DNA from: Kribbella catacumbae DSM 19601
Lineage (GTDB): Bacteria; Actinomycetota; Actinomycetes; Propionibacteriales; Kribbellaceae
Direction: 5' to 3'
DNA length: 64,000 bases
Assembly: GCF_000372465.1 (NCBI RefSeq)
Contig: NZ_AQUZ01000024.1
Coordinates: 62,001-126,000 of the forward strand
The translations under genes and the position numbers were made by a program. Positions 44,991 to 52,809 of the stretch are shown in pieces. The notes under the pieces were generated by a model. That model saw only the letters and a list, made by a program, of their open reading frames with translations, made no database searches and was not told the origin of the DNA. The stretch's first letter is position 1. Each line of letters opens with the position of its first letter.

Positions 44991-46373
44991 ATGGGTAAGA
45001 CCGCCCGAGTGCCCAGACTGACCGCGCTGCTCGCCGCAGCCGCCGCCGGAGCGATCGCCTTGAGCGGCGCTCTCCCCGGCAACGCCGCGCCAGCGCCCGA
45101 AACGACCAACCCGGCCGTGCCAGGTGACCTGGCCAAGGCCTTCGAGACCGCCGCCGCCAAGTACGACGTACCGCATGAGGTGCTCGTCAGCCTCGGCTAC
45201 GCCGAATCCCATCTCGACGGCCATGACGGCCAGCCCAGCCAGAGCAACGGCTACGGCCTGATGCACCTGGTCAGCAACCCGCACAACCCGACGATGTCCG
45301 AGGCAGCCAAGCTGACCGGCCTGCCGGTCGAGAAGCTCGCCAAGGACTCGACCGCCAACATCGCCGGCGCCGCCGCCGTCCTCGACTCGTACGCAGACGA
45401 GGCCGGACTGAGCGGTCAGGCTCGCAAGGACCTGGCCAAGTGGTACCCGGTGATCGCGAAGTACTCGCACTCCGCCGATGCCCCGACCGGCCGGCTCTAC
45501 ACCGACGAGGTCTACCGGATCATCGGTGCGGGCGTCGGTACCGCAGGCGTCCGCACGGAACCCAAGCGGGTCACTCCTGACCGTGGCGCCTACGCCAAGG
45601 TGGCTCCGCTCGGCACCCGCACGCCGGCCTCCATCCAAGCGGTCGACTACCCGGGCGCGATCTGGAACGCGGCCAGCACCAGCAACTACCGAGTCGGCCG
45701 GACCGCCGCGATCAGCACCATCGTCATCCACGTGACGCAGGGCTCGTACGCCGGCACGATCAGCTGGTTCAAGAACCCGTCGTCCCAGGTCAGCGCGCAC
45801 TATGTACTCCGGTCCAGCGACGGCCAGGTGACTCAGATGGTGGCCGAGAAGGACACCGCCTGGCACGTCCGCAGCGCCAACCCGTACACGATCGGCCTCG
45901 AGCACGAGGGCTTCGTGGACAACCCGTCCTGGTTCACCGACGCGATGTACCGCTCGTCGGCCGCGGTGACCAAGAACATCGCCGAGCGGCGAGGCATCCC
46001 GAAGGACCGGGCCCACATCAAGGGCCATAACGAGATGCCGAACAACGACCACACCGATCCGGGTCCGCACTGGAACTGGACCTACTACATGTCGCTCGTC
46101 AACGGCGGCACGAACCCGCCGACGTACAACTTCACCACGTACGGCAGCGGCGTCCGCGTTCGCTCGGCACCGAAGCTGACCGCCTCGATCATCACCGAAC
46201 TCCCCGGCCCGACCCAGGTCTTCGTCACCTGCCAGGTGCAGGGCGACATGGTCACCGCCGAGGGCACCAGCAACAACTGGTGGGCCAAGCTCCGCGACCA
46301 GGGCGGCTACATGACCAACATCTACATCCAGGACCCGAACCCGAAGCTCCCCGGCGTCCCAGTCTGTCCCTAG
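44991..46373 (+). CDS. Secreted N-acetylmuramoyl-L-alanine amidase (Amidase_2) with C-terminal SH3-like domain
   Basis: The protein is 460 aa. A signal peptide ends about residue 33 (GNAAPA). A domain of about 130 residues with a lysozyme/SLT-like ESHLDGHDGQPSQSNGYGLM pattern precedes the Amidase_2 domain (ISTIVIHVTQGSYAG; LEHEGF; IKGHNEMPNNDHTDPGPHW, with the zinc-binding residues). The last 75 residues form an SH3-like wall-binding domain (GSGVRVRSAPKLTASIITEL) nearly identical in layout to that of the M23 peptidase at 49774. It cleaves the amide between MurNAc and L-Ala. ATG at 44991 follows AAGGGAAGG. Confidence 0.9.
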   Translation: MGKTARVPRLTALLAAAAAGAIALSGALPGNAAPAPETTNPAVPGDLAKAFETAAAKYDVPHEVLVSLGYAESHLDGHDGQPSQSNGYGLMHLVSNPHNPTMSEAAKLTGLPVEKLAKDSTANIAGAAAVLDSYADEAGLSGQARKDLAKWYPVIAKYSHSADAPTGRLYTDEVYRIIGAGVGTAGVRTEPKRVTPDRGAYAKVAPLGTRTPASIQAVDYPGAIWNAASTSNYRVGRTAAISTIVIHVTQGSYAGTISWFKNPSSQVSAHYVLRSSDGQVTQMVAEKDTAWHVRSANPYTIGLEHEGFVDNPSWFTDAMYRSSAAVTKNIAERRGIPKDRAHIKGHNEMPNNDHTDPGPHWNWTYYMSLVNGGTNPPTYNFTTYGSGVRVRSAPKLTASIITELPGPTQVFVTCQVQGDMVTAEGTSNNWWAKLRDQGGYMTNIYIQDPNPKLPGVPVCP

Positions 46374-46377
46374 CACC

Positions 46378-46410
46378 AGCGGGTCCGGGGCCGCAGTCCT
46401 CGGACCCGCT
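46378..46410 (+). terminator. Hairpin downstream of the amidase gene
   Basis: AGCGGGTCCG (46378-46387) pairs with CGGACCCGCT (46401-46410), a 10-bp stem followed by TCGTCTTACC. It lies 5 bp after the amidase stop. Confidence 0.65.
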
Positions 46411-46431
46411 TCGTCTTACCAGCGCTCGAGA

Positions 46432-46462
46432 CCTCCACTAGCTCGATACGATCTAGTGGAGG
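46432..46462. promoter_or_regulatory. 10-bp perfect inverted repeat upstream of the sensor kinase gene
   Basis: CCTCCACTAG (46432-46441) and CTAGTGGAGG (46453-46462) are separated by 11 bp. It could be a response-regulator operator or a second terminator for the amidase transcript. The kinase gene starts at 46551. Confidence 0.45.
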
Positions 46463-46550
46463 CCCGGGTGAAGAGTAGAGCCTGCTGTACCGACCAGCGC
46501 CGCCCTGTTGCTTCAGGATCGATGCTGACGACAACGGAGAGGTTCCTGCG

Positions 46551-47783
46551 ATGCTCACGAAGATCCTGCGCCGAGGGTGGCCGGCCTGTAAGTACCTGAT
46601 CGTGCGGTTCTTCATGGGGGTCTCGCTGCTGGCGGTGATGCCCATCATCTTGCTGTTCGGCTGGGCGAGCCCCAACATCACCTCGACCCTGGTGCGGCTG
46701 GCCAACCGGGAGCAGCAGGAGGCGTCGAAGTACCTCGGCCTGCCGGAGCAGCCGGCGCTGCCGTCGGCGGCTCCGCGGCGGGCGGGCAACGTCGTCGCGC
46801 TGTTCCGGGACAAGGCCTTCCGTCGCAGCGTCCAGGTCCTGCTGATGCCGATCGTGATGATCCCCGAGCTCTTCGTGGCGGTGCTCGCCCTGGCGGCGGT
46901 GCCCTCAGCGCTCGCCAGCATGGTGCTGTGGCCGCTCGATCCCGGCAACTTCAACCTGGTCGCCGTTCCGATCGACAGCTGGTGGAAGTCGCTGCTCTTC
47001 GGTCCGCTCCAGATCCTGCTCGGCCTCGGCCTCCTCGGCTGGGCTGCTCCTGCAGTGGCTGGAACTCATGCACGAGCCGTACGTCGCCAGCTTGCTCCGA
47101 GCGCGGCCGAGCTGGAGACCGCCCGCCTGGCCGAGCGAGTGGAAGAGCTGACTCGGACAAGGGCCGGCGCGGTCGACTCCCACGGCGCCGAGCTGCGCCG
47201 GATCGAGCGGGACCTCCACGACGGTACCCAGGCCCAGCTGGTCTCCCTGGCGATGCGGATCGGCATTGCCAAGCAGGCGATGGCCGAGGACCCGGAGAAG
47301 GCGGCCAAGATCCTCGACGACGCCAGGGACGGTGCAGAGCAGGCAATGACCGAGCTGCGCGGCGTACTGCGAACCATGTACCCGCCGATCCTCGCTGACC
47401 GTGGACTGGCCGGTGCTGTCTCCGCCCTGTGCGCCCGCAGCCCGATCCCGGTAGAGCTCCGAGTCGGCGAGCTTGGCGCAGTGCCGGCCTCGGTGGAGGC
47501 TGCTGCGTACTTCGTAGTCGCCGAATCCCTCACCAACATCACCAAGCACTCGGCGGCCGGCCACGTCGACGTACGGCTGGAGCGGCGAGGTCCGGAGCTC
47601 TACCTGGCCATCACGGACGACGGCATCGGTGGCGCCCGGGTCAACGAACATGCGGACTCGCTGGGCCGGGGGAGCGGCCTGCATGGCATGGTGCACCGGG
47701 TGGAAGCGATCGACGGTCAGATGGAACTGCAGAGCCCGATCGGTGGGCCGACGACGGTCGAGGTGATCCTTCCGTGCGAGTAG
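46551..47783 (+). CDS. Two-component sensor histidine kinase (HisKA_3, NarL/LuxR-type)
   Basis: The protein is 410 aa with several N-terminal membrane helices (about 15-40, 100-140, 165-180) and no obvious ligand domain. The dimerisation/phosphoacceptor helix has RIERDLHDGTQAQLVSLAMR (phosphorylated His in DLHDGTQAQ), then HATPase_c with SLTNITKHSAAGHVDVR and ITDDGIGGA. The long intramembrane N-terminus suggests envelope sensing. Its end overlaps the response regulator by 10 bp. Confidence 0.93.
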   Translation: MLTKILRRGWPACKYLIVRFFMGVSLLAVMPIILLFGWASPNITSTLVRLANREQQEASKYLGLPEQPALPSAAPRRAGNVVALFRDKAFRRSVQVLLMPIVMIPELFVAVLALAAVPSALASMVLWPLDPGNFNLVAVPIDSWWKSLLFGPLQILLGLGLLGWAAPAVAGTHARAVRRQLAPSAAELETARLAERVEELTRTRAGAVDSHGAELRRIERDLHDGTQAQLVSLAMRIGIAKQAMAEDPEKAAKILDDARDGAEQAMTELRGVLRTMYPPILADRGLAGAVSALCARSPIPVELRVGELGAVPASVEAAAYFVVAESLTNITKHSAAGHVDVRLERRGPELYLAITDDGIGGARVNEHADSLGRGSGLHGMVHRVEAIDGQMELQSPIGGPTTVEVILPCE

Positions 47784-48412
47784 TGATCCTCGAGGACAAC
47801 CCGATCCTCGCCGAGGGACTCGGCCTGCTCCTGGGCAACTCCGGGTTCGAGGTGGCCGCCGTCGCTGGTGACGCGGCCGAGTTCGCCAAGGCGGTGGCGG
47901 AGCACAACCCGGACATCGCAGTGGTCGACGTGCGGCTGCCACCCACCTACACCGACGAGGGGCTACGCGCCGCGATCGAGGCCCGCCGGGTGCGGCCGGG
48001 CTTCCCGGTGCTGGTCTTCTCGCAGTACGTCGAGGAGGTGTACGCCGCCGAGCTTCTTGCGGCCGGGAGCGAGGGGGTCGGCTACCTGCTCAAGGATCGC
48101 GTCTCCCGGGTGGACGAGTTCATGGAGGCCGTACGCCGGGTGGCGGCCGGCGGCACCGTCCTGGACCCCGAGGTCGTCAGCCAGTTGATGGTGAAGCGCA
48201 GCGACCCACTGGATCGCCTGACGCCCAGGGAACGCGAGGTGCTCGCCCTGATGGCCGAGGGCCTGGGCAACCTGTCGATCGCTCAGAAACTGGTGATCAG
48301 CGAGGGCGCCGTCCACAAGCACGTCGGCAACGTGTTCCTCAAGCTCGACCTGCCGCCGACCGATTCCGGCCACCGCCGTGTGCTCGCCGTGCTGGCTCAC
48401 CTCGGTCTCTGA
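47774..48412 (+). CDS. NarL/LuxR-family response regulator
   Basis: The protein is 212 aa with an N-terminal receiver (VVILEDNPILAEGLGLLL; phospho-acceptor Asp in DIAVVDVRLPP; VLVFSQYVE; GYLLKDRVS) and a C-terminal LuxR-type HTH (LTPREREVLALMAEGLGNLS, HKHVGNVFLKLDL). The GTG start overlaps the kinase. The pair may control neighbouring wall-degrading enzymes; this is inferred only from proximity. Confidence 0.95.
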   Translation: MRVVILEDNPILAEGLGLLLGNSGFEVAAVAGDAAEFAKAVAEHNPDIAVVDVRLPPTYTDEGLRAAIEARRVRPGFPVLVFSQYVEEVYAAELLAAGSEGVGYLLKDRVSRVDEFMEAVRRVAAGGTVLDPEVVSQLMVKRSDPLDRLTPREREVLALMAEGLGNLSIAQKLVISEGAVHKHVGNVFLKLDLPPTDSGHRRVLAVLAHLGL

Positions 48413-48511
48413 CCGTTTCCGGACGCCGCTGGGCGGGGATAGCGGTTACCCGCTGACAACGTCGGCCACCAGCCCTTGACGACCTGTGCTCAGCACGCCA
48501 CTCTCAGTCCA

Positions 48512-48523
48512 GAGAGCGCTCTC
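48512..48523. promoter_or_regulatory. LacI-family-like operator GAGAGCGCTCTC
   Basis: A 12-bp perfect palindrome with central CG lies about 35 bp upstream of the protease start, at a typical promoter position. It resembles LacI-family operators such as CebR sites in Streptomyces. No LacI gene is present nearby. Confidence 0.45.
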
Positions 48524-48558
48524 ACCGCACCGAACCGCCCCTAGGTGAGGAGAGTCCA

Positions 48559-49722
48559 ATGAAGCTGATAGCTGCCGCCGTGCTCGTCGCGAGCGCGGTA
48601 GCCGTCCCGACCCAGGCCGTGGCCGCAGCGCCCGACCACCAAGCAGCGCCCGTCCAGCAAGCAGGGCCCGACCAGCAACTCGCAGTACCGCAGCAGGCGA
48701 CCGCCATGCAGACGGACCTTGGCCTGACCGAGCAGCAGGTCAAGGAACGCCTCAAGGCCGAGTCTGCTGCTTCCAAGCTCGTCCCGATCGCCCAGCGCGC
48801 TGCCGGAGCTGCCTTCGGCGGTGTCTGGTACGACGCCGCCCGGGAACGGCTGGTCGTCGGTGTGACCAACCCGGCCGCTGCGGCCGCAGTACGGGCTACT
48901 GGCGCCGAGGCGGCCGTAGTACCGGCGACTGCGAAGCAGCTTGATCAGCGCAAGGCTGCTGTCGACAAGCTGGCTGGGAAGGCTGTGCCGGCCGCAGTGA
49001 GTGGCTGGACCGCCGACCCTCGTACAGGCAGCGTTGTCGTGAATGTCCAAGCAGGTAAGCGTTCCCAGGCCGTCGACGCCTTCGTAGCCAAGGTCTCCAA
49101 GGCCGGAGCGGTCACGGTCCGAGAGGTGGCCACCCAGGCGCCACGGACCTTCGCCGCCGGCACTGTCGGGGGAGACCCTTACTACACCGGCAACGTCCGC
49201 TGCTCGATCGGCTTCTCCGTGCACGGCGGGTACGTCACGGCCGGCCACTGCTCGGGCGCAGGCGCCAGGACGCGAGGCTGGGACGGTTCGGCTCAAGGAG
49301 TCTTCCGTGGCTCGTCCTTCCCCGGCAATGACTACGCCTGGGTCCAGATCGACAGTGGCTGGTGGACAGTGCCCGTAGTGCTCGGCTGGGGCCAGACCAG
49401 CGACCGGCTCGTCCGCGGCTCGTGGGAAGCCCCAGTCGGTACGTCGGTCTGCCGCAGCGGGTCGACCACCCACTGGCACTGCGGCACGATCCTGGCCAAG
49501 AACGAGACCGTGAACTACGGCAACGGCCGGCTGTTCTACGGCGCCACCAAGACCAACGTGTGCGCTGAGGGCGGCGACTCGGGTGGTTCCTTCATCACCG
49601 GCGACCAGGCGCAGGGCGTGACGTCCGGCGGCTGGGGCAACTGCAGCAGCGGTGGCGAGACGTGGTTCCAGCCGGTCAACGAGATCCTGGGCGCCTATGG
49701 GCTGACCCTGCACACCGCGTAG
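48559..49722 (+). CDS. Secreted S1-family serine protease with pro-domain (alpha-lytic/streptogrisin type)
   Basis: The protein is 387 aa: a signal peptide (1-23), an alpha-lytic-type pro-domain (about 45-190, GVWYDAARERLVVGVTNP, QLDQRKAAVDKLAG), then a mature protease beginning about residue 205. The triad is visible as His in YVTAGHCSGAG, Asp in GNDYAWVQID, and Ser in EGGDSGGSF. Disulfide cysteines surround CSIGF/GHC and CRSG/HCG. It is autoprocessed and secreted. ATG at 48559 follows GAGGAG. Confidence 0.93.
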   Translation: MKLIAAAVLVASAVAVPTQAVAAAPDHQAAPVQQAGPDQQLAVPQQATAMQTDLGLTEQQVKERLKAESAASKLVPIAQRAAGAAFGGVWYDAARERLVVGVTNPAAAAAVRATGAEAAVVPATAKQLDQRKAAVDKLAGKAVPAAVSGWTADPRTGSVVVNVQAGKRSQAVDAFVAKVSKAGAVTVREVATQAPRTFAAGTVGGDPYYTGNVRCSIGFSVHGGYVTAGHCSGAGARTRGWDGSAQGVFRGSSFPGNDYAWVQIDSGWWTVPVVLGWGQTSDRLVRGSWEAPVGTSVCRSGSTTHWHCGTILAKNETVNYGNGRLFYGATKTNVCAEGGDSGGSFITGDQAQGVTSGGWGNCSSGGETWFQPVNEILGAYGLTLHTA

Positions 49723-49725
49723 AAG

Positions 49726-49760
49726 AAGGCCGGGTCCGCCCCCAGGGCGGGCCCGGCCTT
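49726..49760. terminator. Strong hairpin terminator between convergent protease and M23 genes
   Basis: A 16-bp stem (49726-49741 with 49745-49760, one U-G pair, 3-base loop) starts 4 bp after the protease stop. It is followed by TTCGTC on the plus strand and preceded on the other by A-rich sequence. It could serve both directions. Confidence 0.85.
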
Positions 49761-49773
49761 TCGTCTGGTCAGG

Positions 49774-50556
49774 TCAACAGACAGGTACGCCTGGCAGGAA
49801 CGCGTTCGGGTCGTCGATGTAGATGTTGGTCATGTAGCCGGCCGGACTGGCCAGCTTGGCCCACCAGTTGTTGGTGTAGCCCTCAGCTGTCACGGTGTCT
49901 CCTTGCTTCTGGCAAAGGACTCGGACCGAGGTGGGGCCGCCCAGCGTGGCGACGGTCGCTGCGCTCAGGTACGCATCGGCGCGGACTCGCACGCCGGAAC
50001 CCCAAGTCATGAAGGGCTTGCCAGGCTGACTGCCGCAGCCGTTGTCGCTGGTCAGGAAGTACTGGTTGTACGAGCCCGGGTAGGCGAGCCCGGAGCCGTT
50101 GATGACGATGTTCTGGCCGACACCGTTGTACAGCTGCTCGTAGTGGATGTGCGGACCACTGGAGTTGCCGGTACTCCCCGTCGTCCCGATCTGCTGGCCC
50201 TGGCCGACTTGCGCGCCGTTGGCAACGGAGTACGTACCGAGATGGAAGTAGTAGGTCTTCCAGCCGCCACCGTGGTCGATGGCGATGTAGTTGCCGGCGC
50301 CACTGGGCTGCGAGTACCGGTACGCCGTACCGCCGGCTGAAGCCAGTACTGGCGTTCCGTTGGTGGTTCCGTCGGTGCGGATGAAGTCGAGAGCCCGGCG
50401 GACCTCGGCCGAGTGGTGGCTGTACGTCCAGCGCTGACCACAGGGGTACGGGGCCTTGAAGTTCGGTGCGGCCTGGGCCTCGGTCGGTACCGCCACCAAA
50501 GTGGCGGCACCGACCAGCAGGGATGCCAGGACTGCGAGCAATCGTCGGAAGGGCAC
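49774..50556 (-). CDS. Secreted M23-family peptidase with C-terminal SH3-like domain
   Basis: The protein is about 260 aa. A signal peptide is cleaved after TEAQA (about residue 29). The M23 domain has RRALDFI (first metal region) and SSGPHIHYEQ (HxH). The last 75 residues form an SH3-like domain matching that of the amidase at 44991 (WGSGVRVRADAYLSAATVAT, YMTNIYIDDPNAFLPGVPVC). It is a peptidoglycan endopeptidase. The GTG at 50556 has AAGGACT upstream; a longer frame to 50628 includes the palindromic leader. Confidence 0.88.
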   Translation of the reverse strand: MPFRRLLAVLASLLVGAATLVAVPTEAQAAPNFKAPYPCGQRWTYSHHSAEVRRALDFIRTDGTTNGTPVLASAGGTAYRYSQPSGAGNYIAIDHGGGWKTYYFHLGTYSVANGAQVGQGQQIGTTGSTGNSSGPHIHYEQLYNGVGQNIVINGSGLAYPGSYNQYFLTSDNGCGSQPGKPFMTWGSGVRVRADAYLSAATVATLGGPTSVRVLCQKQGDTVTAEGYTNNWWAKLASPAGYMTNIYIDDPNAFLPGVPVC

Positions 50557-50582
50557 AGTGATCAGTCCTTTGGGGCGACCGG

Positions 50583-50604
50583 CCACGGATCGTGAGATCC
50601 GTGG
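50583..50604. promoter_or_regulatory. Palindrome in the 5' region of the M23 gene
   Basis: CCACGGATC (50583-50591) and GATCCGTGG (50596-50604) form a perfect 9-bp dyad about 30 bp upstream of the M23 start. It may be an operator or leader hairpin. Confidence 0.45.
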
Positions 50605-50674
50605 CGCTTGGAGTGATGTGCACTTCAAGCTAGCGCAGCATTCGTGACTTAGGAACTGATCAGCCCAGTGAAGC

Positions 50675-50687
50675 GTTAATGATTAAC
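50675..50687. promoter_or_regulatory. GTTAAT-G-ATTAAC palindrome
   Basis: A 13-bp AT-rich odd palindrome in a GC-rich genome, between the flotillin stop (50704) and the M23 promoter. It probably serves as a regulator site for M23 expression. Confidence 0.4.
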
Positions 50688-50703
50688 CTGTGGTCGAAAG
50701 GTG

Positions 50704-52056
50704 TCAGGCCGGGGTGTTCTCGTCCGGGACCGCCTCGAGCGTCGGCGGCTTGCCGTTGCTGGACAGCGACTCGATCAGCTGCTTGGCCAGCGCGAAGCCG
50801 GAGCCGCCCATCGTGATGGTCTTCACCAGGGTGTCCTCGATGCCCTGGGCACCGTTCAGGACGACCATGTTGCCGACCTTCTCGAACGAGCTCGCCGCGG
50901 CGCGGACGATCTCCGGGTAGGCCTCGGCCAACTGCTGCGCGACGACCGCATCGGTGTTGGTGGCCAGCGCCTCGGCGCGGGCCTTGATACCGGCCGCCTC
51001 GGCCATCGCCTTCGCCTGCACGGCGAGCGCCTCGGCCTTACCGTTCAGCTCGGTCGCCTTCGCCTGCGCCTCACCGCGCAGGGTGACCTCGCGAGCGTTC
51101 GCCTCGGCAGAGGCGATCTGTGCGTCGCGGGCGGCGTTGGCCAGCGTGCGCTGCTTGTACGCCTCGGCGTCGGCCGGCTTGAGCACACTCGACTCGAGCT
51201 GCTTCTCGGCCAGGTCGGCGTTCAGCTTCGCCGTCTCGGTCTCGGCCACGACAACCTGCTGGCGAGCCAGCGCCTCGGCCAGCGGACCGGACTGCGACGC
51301 CTTCGAGTTCGCCTGATCGACCTCGGCCTGGTACCCGGCCTGGGCGATCGAGCTCTGCCGTACTGCGGCTGCCTTCGCGGCGTTGGCGACCTGCTCGCGC
51401 TCGGTGGCTTCCCGGTCCCGCTCGGCCTGCGCGATCCGGGCAGCGGCCTCGACGGCGGCGGCCTGCGGGCGGCCCAGGTTCTTGATGTAGCCGGACTCGT
51501 CGTCGATCTCCTGGATCTGCAGCGAGTCGACCACCAGGCCGAGCTTCTCCATGTCGCCGGCCAGCGAGCCGCGGATGTTGGTAGTCAGCGTCTCCCGGTC
51601 GTGCAGCATCTCCTCGACCGTGGTCGAACCGACGATCGCGCGCAGGTGACCCGCGAACAGTTCGTGGATCGTGTTCATCACCTGCTCGTCGCTCTGCTCC
51701 AGGAAGCGCCGCGCCGCGTTCGCGATCGAGCCGTAGTCGTCACCGACCTTGTACGCCGTGACGCCCTTGATGTGCAGCGGGATTCCCTGGCTCGAGACGC
51801 AGGTGACGGTCAGCGGCGTGGCCCGGATGTCGAGCGGCAGCCGGCGGACCGTCTGGAAGCCGGGCAGCACGGCGGTGCCGCGGCCGACGACGATCTTGAA
51901 GCCGAGCGTCTCGTTGATCTGCTCCGTACTCGAGTGCGCGCCGAGACCGGAGATGATCAGCGCCTCGTTCGGCTCCGCCACCCGCCAGACCATCCGGAAC
52001 AGGAGCAGGAGGACCACCAGCGCGATGGCGCCGGCGATCAGGTAGGTCCAGAACAT
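50704..52056 (-). CDS. Flotillin-like protein (SPFH/band 7)
   Basis: The product is 450 aa: an N-terminal membrane hairpin or helix (about 4-22), an SPFH domain (about 25-220), then a long Ala/Glu/Lys/Gln-rich coiled coil (about 220-380) with repeated AEA-type heptads. Flotillins form membrane microdomains that recruit envelope and signalling proteins. Its typical partner, a small NfeD-like protein, is encoded just upstream (52100-52294). This pair is divergent from the EACC1-caspase operon. Confidence 0.92.
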   Translation of the reverse strand: MFWTYLIAGAIALVVLLLLFRMVWRVAEPNEALIISGLGAHSSTEQINETLGFKIVVGRGTAVLPGFQTVRRLPLDIRATPLTVTCVSSQGIPLHIKGVTAYKVGDDYGSIANAARRFLEQSDEQVMNTIHELFAGHLRAIVGSTTVEEMLHDRETLTTNIRGSLAGDMEKLGLVVDSLQIQEIDDESGYIKNLGRPQAAAVEAAARIAQAERDREATEREQVANAAKAAAVRQSSIAQAGYQAEVDQANSKASQSGPLAEALARQQVVVAETETAKLNADLAEKQLESSVLKPADAEAYKQRTLANAARDAQIASAEANAREVTLRGEAQAKATELNGKAEALAVQAKAMAEAAGIKARAEALATNTDAVVAQQLAEAYPEIVRAAASSFEKVGNMVVLNGAQGIEDTLVKTITMGGSGFALAKQLIESLSSNGKPPTLEAVPDENTPA

Positions 52057-52099
52057 TTCCCCTCCAGGACTGCGTGGAATTTCAAATGACGAGAAAGTT

Positions 52100-52294
52100 T
52101 CAGATGGCGCGGGCGACGTAGACCGTGCGCGGTGGGTCGAACTCGACCACCACCACCGGAGTACCGACCTCGATCACCTCGTCGGCCGCGGGGTAAGCGT
52201 AGAAGGCCTCGGTGGCACCACGGACCGGCAGCATCACCTCGCCGACGATTCCCGGTGCGATCCGGCCGATCACGCGTCCTCGCTTGCCAACCAT
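52100..52294 (-). CDS. NfeD-like OB-fold protein, flotillin partner
   Basis: The protein is 64 aa with the compact OB-fold pattern of the NfeD C-terminal domain: MVGKRGRVIGRIAPGIVGEV, TPVVVVEFDPPRTVYVARAI. It lacks a membrane segment, so it is shorter than YuaF. ATG at 52294 follows GGAGGGG. It lies 43 bp upstream of the flotillin gene on the same strand and should be co-transcribed with it. Confidence 0.7.
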   Translation of the reverse strand: MVGKRGRVIGRIAPGIVGEVMLPVRGATEAFYAYPAADEVIEVGTPVVVVEFDPPRTVYVARAI

Positions 52295-52424
52295 GACGCC
52301 CCTCCGACGTTCGTCCTGCCCCACTGGGTTCCCGAAGCTTAGTTGCCTCCTGCGTCACGCCTTGTGGTCGAGTCGCGCCGAGCGCATGGTGGAGGTGTCG
52401 GACCGGGGGGGTGGGGGAGGGGCG

Positions 52425-52808
52425 ATGGGAGCTGAGATACGAGTCGGGGTCATCGAGGAAGGGGCCGACGAGGCCCGGCTGGAGGAGCTGGCGTTGTTGT
52501 TGCGCCAGGAACTTCTGACCCTCGACGTCCGATCGGTCGAGCCTGTCCGCGAGGGAGACGCGCCGCCGGGGACGCGGGGTGGTCTGGCAGCGATCGCGGG
52601 TCTGCTGAGTGTCTCGCTCGCGCCTGGCCTGCAGGTCGTCGGCGCGGTTGTCGCCGTCGTACGGGACTGGCTGCGCCGATCCGGTGGTGGGCACACGGTC
52701 AAGATCGCGATCGACGGCGACACGATCGAGCTGACCGGGGCGAGCGACGAGATCCAGCAGCGGCTCGTGGACGCGTGGGTGCGCAAGCATTCGGGGATGG
52801 GCGGATGA
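52425..52808 (+). CDS. EACC1-type protein (effector-associated constant component 1)
   Basis: The protein is 127 aa. It has the EACC1 features: a leading strand, a LRQELLTLDVRSVEPVREGD segment, PPGTRG, a central hydrophobic region with a probable membrane-associated helix (about 52-75), then WLRRS and a beta strand pair HTVKIAIDGDTIELTGASDE with QQRLVDAWVRKH. EACC1 is the constant partner of conflict systems that swap effector domains. A GGGGGAGGGG Shine-Dalgarno precedes ATG at 52425. The caspase gene starts 1 bp after its stop. Confidence 0.8.
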   Translation: MGAEIRVGVIEEGADEARLEELALLLRQELLTLDVRSVEPVREGDAPPGTRGGLAAIAGLLSVSLAPGLQVVGAVVAVVRDWLRRSGGGHTVKIAIDGDTIELTGASDEIQQRLVDAWVRKHSGMGG

Positions 52809-52809
52809 G

